From the NCBI GenBank assembly GCA_003194525.1, contig NBIV01000083.1:186001-250000 (forward strand): a stretch of 64,000 nucleotides of DNA, read 5' to 3'. The notes under the pieces were generated by a model. The model saw only the letters and a list, made by a program, of their open reading frames with translations, was not told the DNA's origin and ran no database searches. Position numbers and translations under genes: made by a program. Shown in pieces: positions 29,067 to 38,145 of this stretch (its first letter is position 1; every line of letters begins with the position of its first letter). The stretch is from Gracilariopsis chorda (Eukaryota; Rhodophyta; Florideophyceae; Gracilariales; Gracilariaceae).

Positions 29067-29934
29067 ACAAGTGGAAACGGCCTTCGGCCGTGGGCGGTGC
29101 TGCGCGCCGCGTTGTGTTTGTAGCTTTGTGTATTTCGTGGCGTTCGGAGGCTCTCCGAGCACTTGCTCGCTTGCGCTCGCAATAGCGCTCGTAGAACCAC
29201 GGGGCGCCGCGGCGCCTAGGTGCCTAAATTGACTGCAGTGCCAGCCAATGATGAGAAAGCGCGACACGTTGCTTTGTGTAACTGGGTGGCACTGCAGTCA
29301 TTATGGGAGTGCCAGCCAGTAAGCAGGAAGCTTTGCTGCTGCTGCTGCTGCTGCTGAATTTTTTAAATGGTAGGGAGGCGTTGCGCCAAATGGGCGATTT
29401 GCATGGGAAAACGGGGGCGTGCAAGAGGATTTTGTGGCGCAACGCCTCCATTCAATCAAGGACACCCCGCTCATAGAGGAACAAATACTGATAATGGAGA
29501 GACAAGTGGAAACGGCCTTCGGCCGTGGGCGGCGCTGCGCGCCGCGTTTGTTTTGTAGCTTTGTGTATTTCGTGGCGTTCGGAGGCTCTCCGAGCACTTT
29601 GCTCGCTTGCGCTCGCAATAGCGCTCGTAGAACCACGGGGCGCCGCGGCGCCTAGGTGCCTAAATTGACTGCAGTGCCAGCCAATGATGAGGGAAGCGCG
29701 ACACGTTGCTTTGTGTAACTGGGTGGCACTGCAGTCATTACGGGAGTGCGAGCCAGTAAGCAGGAAGCTTTGCTGCTGCTGCTGCTGCTGAATTTTTTAA
29801 ATGGTAGGGAGGCGTTGCGCCAAATGGGCGATTTGGATGGGCAAACGGGGGCGTGGAAGAGGATTTTGTGGCGCAACGCCTCCATTCAATCAAGAACACC
29901 CCCCTCATACGCGTATAAATACTTATAGTGGAGA
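29067..29934 (+). repeat. 435-bp tandem duplication inside the pogo element
   Basis: Unit 1 (29067-29501) and unit 2 (29502-29934) are nearly identical. Each has inner inverted repeats: TGACTGCAGTGCCA with TGGCACTGCAGTCA, and GGAGGCGTTGCGCCA with TGGCGCAACGCCTCC (perfect 15-bp arms). A GCT run has seven units in copy 1 and six in copy 2. Only unit 2 ends with a TATAAA. The matching minus-strand open frames in both units are shadows of the repeat. Confidence 0.9.
29914..29919 (+). promoter_or_regulatory. TATA box of the pogo transposase gene
   Basis: TATAAA in a GCGTATAAATAC context lies 135 bp before the transposase ATG. The matching site in the first tandem unit reads GGAACAAATAC and lacks the box. 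The promoter role is inferred from position. Confidence 0.5.
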
Positions 29935-30053
29935 GATACAGAGCATAACATTCGAAAAGCGCGCCCTTTTGGCTTGCAAATGAGTTGTTAAAGCCCCTCG
30001 TCAGCCGTAGTGTTCATCCATTGCAACGCAATCAGTCCTCCACTCAAGGAAAA

Positions 30054-31607
30054 ATGACCAACCGGTCTGTGATACTACAAACCGCTGTGTTCGACAGATT
30101 TGAACGCGGCACGTCCTGGCAGTCTATTGCTCTTACGCACAACATTAGCGCAACAACTTTACGACGTGTGTACGCTCAATGGGAAAAGACTTATCCCGAA
30201 TCGCAACCAACGCATCCAAATGACATCCATCTATCGCTTTCCAGACTTGGAAGACGTCCAGTACTCACTGAAGATGAAGAACAGATAATTGCAGAAAGCG
30301 TTATATACTTTGGTGACAACAACACACCTCTGACAAAACATGGAGTCTGCGATCTAGTTCAAGAGTTCGTTTCTTTACTTCCCCCACCTCGCCAAGCAGC
30401 CATTAGCTTCTTTCAAAACCGCCCTTCCCCTCGCTGGGTAACACTCTTCGCACGCAGAAACAGTCTCGATATCACACCAGTACGGTTGATGGAAGACAAA
30501 CGCTTACTGGCAGCGACTGCAGAAAATCTTACCGAACACATATCCAGAGTTCAGGCGGCTATAGTTAGATATAACATCAATGATCCTCGGCATATCTTCA
30601 ACACTGACCAGTCCGGAGTGTCATTTTCAAAACTGAAGGGAAGAAGTCTGCGAAAGGGAGTAGGAAAAAAAGGAATGCAGTTGTTGCAAACAGCGTTGAC
30701 CACCCAAGGAAATATTGACAGGTTCACAGTTATATCCGTGGTTAACGCCAGCGGACAAAGCTACAAGCCTGCCATCGTCTTTCCTGGAAAACACGCTCAC
30801 TATCGGAAGGTAAAAGGTGTCATTCAAACGCTTCATACTGTTCTTCCTCCCTGCTATCTATTCCAACGAAACCCAGCAGGTGTGGATACCGATATCGTCT
30901 TCAGCTGGGCAAAAGAATTCGTCAAAGAGACCAAAGATATTCGTGCGGGTAATCAGAAGCTACTCCTACTCCTGGATGGTTATGGCTCCCATATCCAATA
31001 TAAGACTTTGAAGCTATTCAAGGACAACGGCATAGTAGTTATTGCATTGCCAGCGCATACCTCTCACATTACTCAGCCATTGGATGTGTCCGTGTTCAGC
31101 TCGTTCAAGTCATATCTTCAGTTGGAGCTGCACAAAGCAGCGCGACAAAAGCGAAAGCTGAATGCTTTCGACATTGGACAGTGCATAAGTAATGCCTTCT
31201 CCAGTTCCCATACTGCCACAAACATCCGTTCAGGGTTCCACAAGACGGGGGTATGGGATCTCGAGCTAGCGAGGCCAAATTTTGAAGCTTTGCGAAGACA
31301 TGTTACAAATATGAATGGTGAGGATGTTAGTTTGGTATCAGTCAATGAGCTTCTGCAAAGGTTCAAGAAACAGCATCGTACATTACTTCGAGAGGCGCTT
31401 GTAGAGGAAATTGGGCACATCAAGGTTGACACTACTTCGGGATCACACTTGACTTCGGATGCTGTGCTTGCCGCTCTATTGAAGCGTATTCCCCAAAGGA
31501 GGAAAAGACATGAAGATGAAAAGCGCAGACAGAAAGCAGCCGCCTACAGGGAACCAAAGGCGGGTATACAACGTTTGATTAAGCTTGCTCCGGAGCGCTC
31601 AATTTGA
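30054..31607 (+). CDS. Pogo/Tigger-type DDE transposase
   Basis: The ATG at 30054 (context AAAAATGACC) is chosen over upstream non-ATG codons; it gives 517 residues. An N-terminal psq-type helix-turn-helix (about 5-50; SWQSIALTHNISATTLRRVY) is followed by a CENP-B-like DNA-binding part (RRPVLTEDEEQIIAESVIYF). The DDE_1 catalytic core has D185 (FNTDQSG), D308 (LLLDGYGSH) and D344 (HITQPLDVSVFSSFK), a DD35D spacing. All three are present and the frame is uninterrupted. A TGA at 31605-31607 ends it, but the same frame stays open for 51 more codons with coding character, so the ancestral protein was probably longer. The element may still be mobile. Confidence 0.9.
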   Translation: MTNRSVILQTAVFDRFERGTSWQSIALTHNISATTLRRVYAQWEKTYPESQPTHPNDIHLSLSRLGRRPVLTEDEEQIIAESVIYFGDNNTPLTKHGVCDLVQEFVSLLPPPRQAAISFFQNRPSPRWVTLFARRNSLDITPVRLMEDKRLLAATAENLTEHISRVQAAIVRYNINDPRHIFNTDQSGVSFSKLKGRSLRKGVGKKGMQLLQTALTTQGNIDRFTVISVVNASGQSYKPAIVFPGKHAHYRKVKGVIQTLHTVLPPCYLFQRNPAGVDTDIVFSWAKEFVKETKDIRAGNQKLLLLLDGYGSHIQYKTLKLFKDNGIVVIALPAHTSHITQPLDVSVFSSFKSYLQLELHKAARQKRKLNAFDIGQCISNAFSSSHTATNIRSGFHKTGVWDLELARPNFEALRRHVTNMNGEDVSLVSVNELLQRFKKQHRTLLREALVEEIGHIKVDTTSGSHLTSDAVLAALLKRIPQRRKRHEDEKRRQKAAAYREPKAGIQRLIKLAPERSI

Positions 31608-31763
31608 AAGAAGAGAATGGTTGAGCTTCGTAGCTCGCGTAGAGATGCTCGTCGAGAGAAGGCACGCGAACTTGGGGCGGCAGAGCGCGCGGCAGCTCTC
31701 GAGCCTGTACCGGGACCAGTCGCGCCGGACAGTGATGACGAAGAACAGTTTGAAATTGTGTGA
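31608..31763 (+). other. In-frame open extension after the transposase stop
   Basis: After the TGA the same frame continues through a basic, Arg/Glu-rich helix (RRDARREKARELGAAERAAA) to an acidic end (DSDDEEQFEIV) and a second TGA at 31761-31763. Its composition and acidic end resemble transposase C-termini. The first TGA is either a nonsense mutation or a readthrough site. Confidence 0.5.
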
Positions 31764-32011
31764 ACGGTAATATGCCTGTATGGTATGGCCACATATTTGC
31801 TGTTCAGATTACGAAATGGGCGATTTTGAGGCGCTACAGCCCCTCTCTTGCCTTCTTTGCATTGCTTGAAGTAAAGCCAGTTGGTTGCTGTGCTCTTAAT
31901 GGGTGAATCTTGATTGTTCCTTCTCTCCAATTACGTTTCCACAGTCAAAATAGTGGAGTCGGTAAGGAGATAGACAGAGTTTGGTGAAACTCGTCCACCA
32001 ATATTTCCTAA

Positions 32012-32036
32012 TCTGCCAAATTAAGGATTGGTTGTC
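32012..32036 (-). repeat. Right terminal inverted repeat of the pogo element
   Basis: This is the inverted partner of 28920-28944, followed by the duplicated TA at 32037-32038. Confidence 0.85.
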
Positions 32037-32331
32037 TACCAGCTAAAGTAATTTTATTTAGTCTAGCTACTACACCGTCTCGGTCTCCACCCTTGAGGAA
32101 CAAGATAGACAAGTAGAAGGTTAGCAGTAAAGGACCATACGGTTGTTCGTATCCGGCTGCGTACAGAGGCTGTTGTCAGCTCGGGTCTTCTAAGTCTATC
32201 CTACTCTACCGCATCGCTCTATCGTAGCTACTTCGACCTACAGGTTTCCGCATACCGCTTGTAGTCTACACCTACAGGAGTGCGCCTACCGCCGTGCCAG
32301 CGCAAAGGGCCCGTCATCGGATAAATCGTCA
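32037..32331 (+). repeat. Copia 5' LTR, second part (after the pogo insertion)
   Basis: It begins with the duplicated TA and is the same as 37851-38145 apart from two substitutions (32046 versus 37860, and near 32284 versus 38098). It ends TCGTCA before the internal region. I do not recognise the primer tRNA in the following bases. Confidence 0.92.
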
Positions 32332-32363
32332 ATCCGGATTTGGTTTCTTCGTAGTACTACCTC

Positions 32364-34128
32364 ATGGCGGGCAGTTCTAACGACGCGCGTAACGCGCAAC
32401 GTGACGCCCTTCTCAAGCGTCTGGATAATTTCAACTCTCGTGACTATGTGTCAAGTTCCGTCTCGGACCTGGCGAAGTACTTGTTGAATCTGTACCCAGC
32501 CGATGGGACGCACAACACCGAAATGGTACAGGCAGACATCGAAGCAATTCTACCGGCATCGGTCGTCATACTCAGCCGAGAAACCTTCCGTTATGGTACA
32601 TATGCAGTTGTACTACTGCACGACACCGCACGGTTTTTCAACGCTTGCCCGATTCCACTGACCGTCTTGGAATCTCTCACTGCTACCCATCGGGCTAATC
32701 GAACCATTATGGCATTTGTGTGGATTGCCTCCGCATATGGTTACCACAAGACGCAGACCCTCGAAATGGTCGAAGCCTACAGGAAGATTCGTTTCTCGAA
32801 TCCCTACTACGCCCAACCACCTGGATACCATTCTCCTCTCCAACCTTCGCCGTCCTTCGACGTGCAGAATCAGCACTCTCCGCATTCGGTTGCCAAAACG
32901 AGACCACTGGGAACCAGAACGGAATTGCTCCAAGTGCACCGACCGCACAAGGAATCCACCAAGGTACTCTTCCACCCTCAGGACACATGACCGCTTCGGT
33001 TTCCCCACAGCATCCCACTAGAGATACATCGAAAAAGGCTGCATCTATTGCGACCTACTTCAAGGATTCGAAGTTCACTGGTTCCAAGGAACAGTCCATT
33101 CGGTACACCCTTAGGGACTTCGAAGTTTGCGCTCACCAGTTCGAGCTTTCGCAAGAACAGGGCCTGAAGTTCTTAGTGAACGTCTTTGGTGGACCCGCTC
33201 GGGACTTCTTCTTCGAGAACACGGCACCGGATATGTCTTTTCAGGCAATGGTGAAGGTCATGCTCAACGAGTATGATAATGACGCTCGTCAACTCGCCGC
33301 ACAGGCAGAGTTGGGACGCATCACCATCGATCAGGTGGTGAAGGACAAAGAACTGACCGACTCTGATTCAGGTTTGACCAAATTGGTTGACAAGATCAAT
33401 GCCCTTACTCCTCAGGCTCCCCCACAATTCCGTTCGGATGAGCACAAGACATGGTTCCTGCGTAAGGCCGTTCTTACCCAATCTTGGGCAGAGACTCCTA
33501 TATCGCAGATGACTACCGCTAGGTTCACCTTCAATAGGTTTGTTACCGCTCTTAGGGAGCAAATCCAATTAGACGAAGAAAAGAAGACCCTCTCTGGTGG
33601 TGCCTCATACTCCTCTACCGGTACATTCTACCAGCAATATGGTATACCTCCCAACCGTTACAAGGGCCGTTTTCGGACGCCTAACAAACGCCGCAACCCC
33701 ATCGGGAAGATGGCAAGCGTATGCAGTGCCATATATGTGGAAGCGAAGACCACTTCGCCAAGGACCATCCAACTGGTTCGAGTTTCAACCGCATTCGGAA
33801 TAATGTAGCTCAATCCCTCAAACAGGGAACACCAGCTATCCACGTCCTTTCAGAGGTCGTTAACGCCTTAAGAGAAGATGAAACTTCAACTGAATCCGAT
33901 CCGGAACCACAAGAGACAACAGATTTGGAAACGTTCTACGCGATGACATCTACTGACCACTTGGATGAACCGAATACCTCAGAGGAAATTAATTTGACCA
34001 ACCATATGGACGAAAGGGAATTCCAGACGCATCTGTCTTCCACAACTTCTTCACCTCCTATGGTTAACATCGTGCCGAGGAAGCAGATTCGCTTCAAGAA
34101 CCGTTCGGATTTTCGTCAGGATGCCTAG
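32364..34128 (+). pseudogene. Copia Gag region, spread over three reading frames
   Basis: Coding character runs through three frames. The first (32364-32990) starts MAGSSNDARNAQRD. The second (about 32890-33710) holds the capsid part (YFKDSKFTGSKEQSIRYTLR, GLKFLVNVFGGPARDFFF). The third (about 33705-34128) holds a zinc knuckle (CHICGSEDHFAKDH) and an acidic tail. Each change is a -1 step, as is the final move to pol. The knuckle is C-x2-C-x4-H-x4-H, with His replacing the last Cys. Gag forms the virus-like particle and binds RNA. Three -1 steps could be decay or unusual expression; no clean slippery heptamer was found at the second join. Confidence 0.75.
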
Positions 34129-34160
34129 AAGGTGCGCTTGGTCCTAGACATCCAATTAAG

Positions 34161-37100
34161 GTGTCTGCCCACCGCAGCACCGTCCCCAGGCGCAAACGCT
34201 TCGAGCGTAACCGGCACAGGAAGGAAGTCGTAGCCCTCACTCCTGTCTACAGTTCTTCGTTCACAAAACGGACTGAAAAGGGATTCCGTCCTGGCTTTTG
34301 CGTTTACATAGGCGCACCGCGCTCCGTTATCGGTATCATGGAAGCCCGTAGGATATATCACCGCATTGGGGAAAGGTTACGACTACTGCGATCCAATCGC
34401 AAGTTCAGATTCGCGGACTCGGTATATGACTCCTTAGGAAGAGTGATGATCCCTTTGGACACACCACCGGGGATACCCACCATACCGGTTTTGTTTGATG
34501 TGATATCAGCCGACGTTCCTGCCCTAATGGGAATGGATGTGCTCGATCAACACAAGTTGACTCCCTGCACAGTCACCAATAGGCTAATCAAGCGGACCAT
34601 AGTGGATGATGGAGACAACTCCTTCGGCATGGACGATTGGCACATACCCCTAACGAGGTTTGATGGACATCTCTATGCCCAATACTCCGTTCCCGTTTTA
34701 GCGATGTTCAGTACTCAGCAGTTCACGAAGCTGCACCGACATTTCTTCCATCCATCTTCGGAGAAACTGTACAACCTCTTAAGGAAAGCACGACCGGAAG
34801 ACACCACCACGGAGACACAAAAGCAACTCGAAGACATCAGTCGCTCTTGTGATCCCTGCCAAAGGATTCAGGCTAGACCAACTCGGTTTAAAGTTTCCAT
34901 TGGTACCGAGAACATTCGGTTCAATGACATCATTGACATCATGTACCTCGATGGTAAACCAGTTCTCCATATGGTGGATGCGCAGACACACTTCTCCGCC
35001 GCTCGGTTTTTGTCAGATGTATCAACAAAGTCCATCTGGAAGTGTATCGTTCAGTGTTGGATACTGATATACACTGGCATACCGAACCATATAAAGGTGG
35101 ATCAAGGCTCCGCATTCGGGAACAATTTCATTTCCCTCGCCAAGGCCTCCAACATTGATGTTGTCCGTACGGGAATAGAAGCCCATTCGTCTATGGGTAT
35201 TGGTGAACGCTACCACGACCCACTGCGAAAGACCTTCAGGAAACTGAAGCTTGCTTCACCCAAAATGGACTCCGGCATGCTTCTCGCATTCTCAGTTTAT
35301 GCGATGAACAACACCTTAGGACCAGAAGGATTAGTGCCGTCCGTATTGGCATTTGGGGAATTTCCCTCACTCCGCACGATCGGCGAAGACTTGCCGTCTA
35401 GAGCCACTCTGGACGAAAGGGCCAAACTGGCAAGCACCGCACGGAGGGAGATGGAGCAACATATGGCGAAGCTCCGCGTTCAACGCGCATTGCGTCATAA
35501 TGTTCCGCCTTCGGCTAATGTCACATACCAAGCTGGTGACAAAGTCCTCCTCTGGAGGGAGAAGGTAATTGCAAACCGTATCGGGGAATGGATCGGACCC
35601 TTTGAGGTGAATAGCGTGGATAACAACTCCAAATTGGTTTACTTACGCTTATCGCCTGACTCGGACTTAAGCTCCTTCACCTTTGCACAGGTTAAACCAT
35701 ATGTATCCGCCTCAGAGGTAACGCACACTCACATGTGTGAGCTCCTTAATGGTTTCTTGAAATACCGTTCAGGCTCTGATGATGTCTACATGACTGAGAT
35801 TATCAGTGCTGCCGATCCCCGCTCGAAAGATCCCCGGATGACGGAGGCAAAGAAGGCCGAACTCCGTGGACTTTTAGAACGAGGCACCTTTAAGGTCATT
35901 CTTAAGCAGGACATTCCACCAGACGGTAATGTTTTACCTGGACGATTTGTTTTGGCAATCAAGTCTACCGAAAATGGTGAAGAAAAGTTCAAGGCCCGAT
36001 ATGTTATCGGAGGACACCGCGATCGGATGAAACACCTCATGGCGCACTACAACAAGACACTTCAGCCGCAAACCGTTCGGATAATACTTGCACTCTCAGC
36101 CCTCTTAGGTTACGATGTCTGGACTAATGACATTACGCAAGCGTACTTGCAGTCAATGGAACCGCTTTCACGCGATCTCTATATCGCCAACCCCGTTGAG
36201 GAATTCGAACTCGAGCCACATCAGTGCTTGCAGCTCCTGAAGCCCCTCTATGGTCTTTGTGAATCAGGTGACCTTTGGTTTGCCACTATGGACAAACATC
36301 ACCGTTCGGACTTGGGGATGAAAGCGGTACGCTCTGACCCCGCGCTTTACTATTTGATCCGCAACGGCATCCTTATAGGTGTATCAGGATCATACGTCGA
36401 TGACCTACTCCGCTCTGGGACGAAAGACTTCCGCAGGATATGCAAGTTGACCAGCGAGAAGTTCGAGGCAAAGCCTGAATCAGAACTACCATGCACCTTT
36501 ACAGGATTTCAAATTGAACAAGACCGTTCCGGTAATGCATGCATATCGCAGCAGAAGTATGTCGAGAAGCTGAAACCGTTATCGGTCAATTGCACCTTTG
36601 AAGACTTCGCTTCAATCCGCATGAAGCTTGCTTGGCTCGCTCATTCGCGTATAGACATTCTATACGAAGTCTCAAAGTTCACGCAAGTCACACGCGATCG
36701 CTTTGACGCAGACCGCAAAAGGATCCTAAAGGAAGTGGACGAAACCATACAGGTATTGAATAAGTACCCAGTATCGCTGTACTTTCCTAAATTGGACATC
36801 GACTCCTTACAGGTTCTTGGTGTATCAGATGCATCGTTCGCCACCAATGCGGACTTAACTTCTCAATTGGGCTACCTCTTGTTCCTTTCTGACCGCTCTG
36901 GAGCTGTGTTACCAATTGGTTTCAAGTCCTACAAGGCGCGCAGAGTCACCCGTTCGGCGTTTGCAGCAGAACTCATCGCCTTTGCGGACATGTTCGACTT
37001 CGCCTACACTCTTTCGACCGAACTCGGACTTTTACTCAGTCGCTCACCGCTACCGGTTTCTCTCCTGACGGATTCGAAGTCGCTCTTCGACATTATCCAC

Positions 37101-37319
37101 AAGGGGTCACGCACCGCAGAGAAGCGATTGATGATAGGCATCGCTATCGCCCGTGAAGGATACCGCTTGGGACAGATCTCCGACATCGGTTTTATTCGCA
37201 GTGGCCAAAACTTGGCGGACCACCTCACCAAAAGGACGGACAGGACACCACTTCGGACTGTTCTCCGTAAAGTTTACTGGCATGTGAAGCCAGTGCAGTT
37301 CATACTCCGTTCGGATTAG
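34161..37319 (+). CDS. Copia Pol polyprotein (protease, integrase, RT, RNase H)
   Basis: An uninterrupted 1052-codon frame, open from at least 34122 with no ATG needed. The protease core is YIGAPRSVIG with partner ALMGMDVL; the catalytic Asp of D-x-G is Tyr (TAC at 34305-34307). Integrase follows, with an HHCC zinc region (FFHPSSEKL to CDPC) and the DDE core (IMYLDGKP, KVDQGSAFG, GIGERYHDP). RT has RFVLAIKSTENGEEKFKARY, NDITQAYLQS and the catalytic YVDDLL (YVDD from 36393). RNase H has VSDASFA, AFAAELIAFA, LLTDSKSLFDII and NLADHLTKR. Integrase before RT makes this Ty1/copia. Apart from the protease residue the enzymes look intact. It is expressed after Gag, one base back in frame. Confidence 0.92.
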   Translation: MSAHRSTVPRRKRFERNRHRKEVVALTPVYSSSFTKRTEKGFRPGFCVYIGAPRSVIGIMEARRIYHRIGERLRLLRSNRKFRFADSVYDSLGRVMIPLDTPPGIPTIPVLFDVISADVPALMGMDVLDQHKLTPCTVTNRLIKRTIVDDGDNSFGMDDWHIPLTRFDGHLYAQYSVPVLAMFSTQQFTKLHRHFFHPSSEKLYNLLRKARPEDTTTETQKQLEDISRSCDPCQRIQARPTRFKVSIGTENIRFNDIIDIMYLDGKPVLHMVDAQTHFSAARFLSDVSTKSIWKCIVQCWILIYTGIPNHIKVDQGSAFGNNFISLAKASNIDVVRTGIEAHSSMGIGERYHDPLRKTFRKLKLASPKMDSGMLLAFSVYAMNNTLGPEGLVPSVLAFGEFPSLRTIGEDLPSRATLDERAKLASTARREMEQHMAKLRVQRALRHNVPPSANVTYQAGDKVLLWREKVIANRIGEWIGPFEVNSVDNNSKLVYLRLSPDSDLSSFTFAQVKPYVSASEVTHTHMCELLNGFLKYRSGSDDVYMTEIISAADPRSKDPRMTEAKKAELRGLLERGTFKVILKQDIPPDGNVLPGRFVLAIKSTENGEEKFKARYVIGGHRDRMKHLMAHYNKTLQPQTVRIILALSALLGYDVWTNDITQAYLQSMEPLSRDLYIANPVEEFELEPHQCLQLLKPLYGLCESGDLWFATMDKHHRSDLGMKAVRSDPALYYLIRNGILIGVSGSYVDDLLRSGTKDFRRICKLTSEKFEAKPESELPCTFTGFQIEQDRSGNACISQQKYVEKLKPLSVNCTFEDFASIRMKLAWLAHSRIDILYEVSKFTQVTRDRFDADRKRILKEVDETIQVLNKYPVSLYFPKLDIDSLQVLGVSDASFATNADLTSQLGYLLFLSDRSGAVLPIGFKSYKARRVTRSAFAAELIAFADMFDFAYTLSTELGLLLSRSPLPVSLLTDSKSLFDIIHKGSRTAEKRLMIGIAIAREGYRLGQISDIGFIRSGQNLADHLTKRTDRTPLRTVLRKVYWHVKPVQFILRSD

Positions 37320-37789
37320 GAGCTGCTCTTCGCACAGATTTGGACTCGCACCTTCAAGGTTGGGATGTGTTCTACCAAGTTCTGATCTTACCTTCAGGTC
37401 TTGCAAAAGGAAATGGACTACGACCGCACGGGGGAAAAATGAATCACCAAGAACGGAGGCGTACGGCACTGAATCCGGAAAGCCCCTCTTATCCAGCGTA
37501 GCCGGACCCCTCAATTCTGCGGTACCCGTGTATGGGCACCACAGCTAAGCACCTCCGCGCCCTCACGTCTGTCGACGCAGGTCAGTTCTCACTGCCAACA
37601 GGGGTGCACCGCATGGTATTTATACCCGACACGCCACGTGTCAGGTGATTTGGCTGGGACGCGGGTTCGAGTCTTGGTACCTGCCACCTCAGGAGGATGA
37701 TAAACCGTTCTACCGCATCGGTTTGCTTCTTTTCTTTGTCTTGTTCATGACTACATCACCGTTTCGAGCTCCCATGAAAGTGGAGGGAG
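37320..37789 (+). other. Copia 3' untranslated region with polypurine tract
   Basis: No gene is seen between the pol stop and the 3' LTR. The last bases before the LTR (about 37776-37789, AAAGTGGAGGGAG) are a purine run in the position of the plus-strand primer. Confidence 0.65.
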
Positions 37790-38145
37790 TGTGAATGTGT
37801 GGCTGTAAGCTGTACTTTCACGTGAGCTCCCACATGGGTGGAAGCTGCAGTACCAGCTAGAGTAATTTTATTTAGTCTAGCTACTACACCGTCTCGGTCT
37901 CCACCCTTGAGGAACAAGATAGACAAGTAGAAGGTTAGCAGTAAAGGACCATACGGTTGTTCGTATCCGGCTGCGTACAGAGGCTGTTGTCAGCTCGGGT
38001 CTTCTAAGTCTATCCTACTCTACCGCATCGCTCTATCGTAGCTACTTCGACCTACAGGTTTCCGCATACCGCTTGTAGTCTACACCTACAGGAGTGCACC
38101 TACCGCCGTGCCAGCGCAAAGGGCCCGTCATCGGATAAATCGTCA
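37790..38145 (+). repeat. Copia 3' LTR (intact, 356 bp)
   Basis: Starts TGTGAATGTG and ends ATCGTCA, followed by GGTTG (38146-38150), the right target duplication. It contains the unoccupied TA (37851-37852) at the site where the 5' LTR carries the pogo element. Confidence 0.95.

Larger units (their letters stand above)
28920..32036 (+). mobile_element. Pogo/Tigger-type DNA transposon nested in the copia 5' LTR
   Basis: The 3117-bp element is flanked by TA on both sides (28918-28919 and 32037-32038), while the intact 3' LTR has a single TA at the same place. Terminal inverted repeats of about 24 bp begin AACAACCGATCCCTAATT on the left and GACAACCAATCCTTAATT on the right when read inward. TA target choice, short repeats and a DDE_1-type transposase are standard for the pogo branch of Tc1/mariner. 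The 5' third contains a 435-bp tandem duplication. Confidence 0.93.
28857..38145 (+). mobile_element. Ty1/copia LTR retrotransposon, split in its 5' LTR by a pogo element
   Basis: Both ends are defined by 356-bp LTRs starting TGTGAATGTG and ending AAATCGTCA. GGTTG is repeated outside each end (28852-28856 and 38146-38150). Pol order is protease, integrase, reverse transcriptase, RNase H, which places it in Ty1/copia. Without the 3117-bp pogo insertion and the extra TA it would be about 6.2 kb. The LTRs differ at only two positions by eye, so insertion was recent, yet the coding region carries several frame changes. Confidence 0.93.

Noticed and set aside
37655-37700. GGGTTCGAGTC string resembling a tRNA T loop
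   Set aside because: The flanking bases do not form a 5-bp T stem or an acceptor stem, and it lies in the copia 3' untranslated region.
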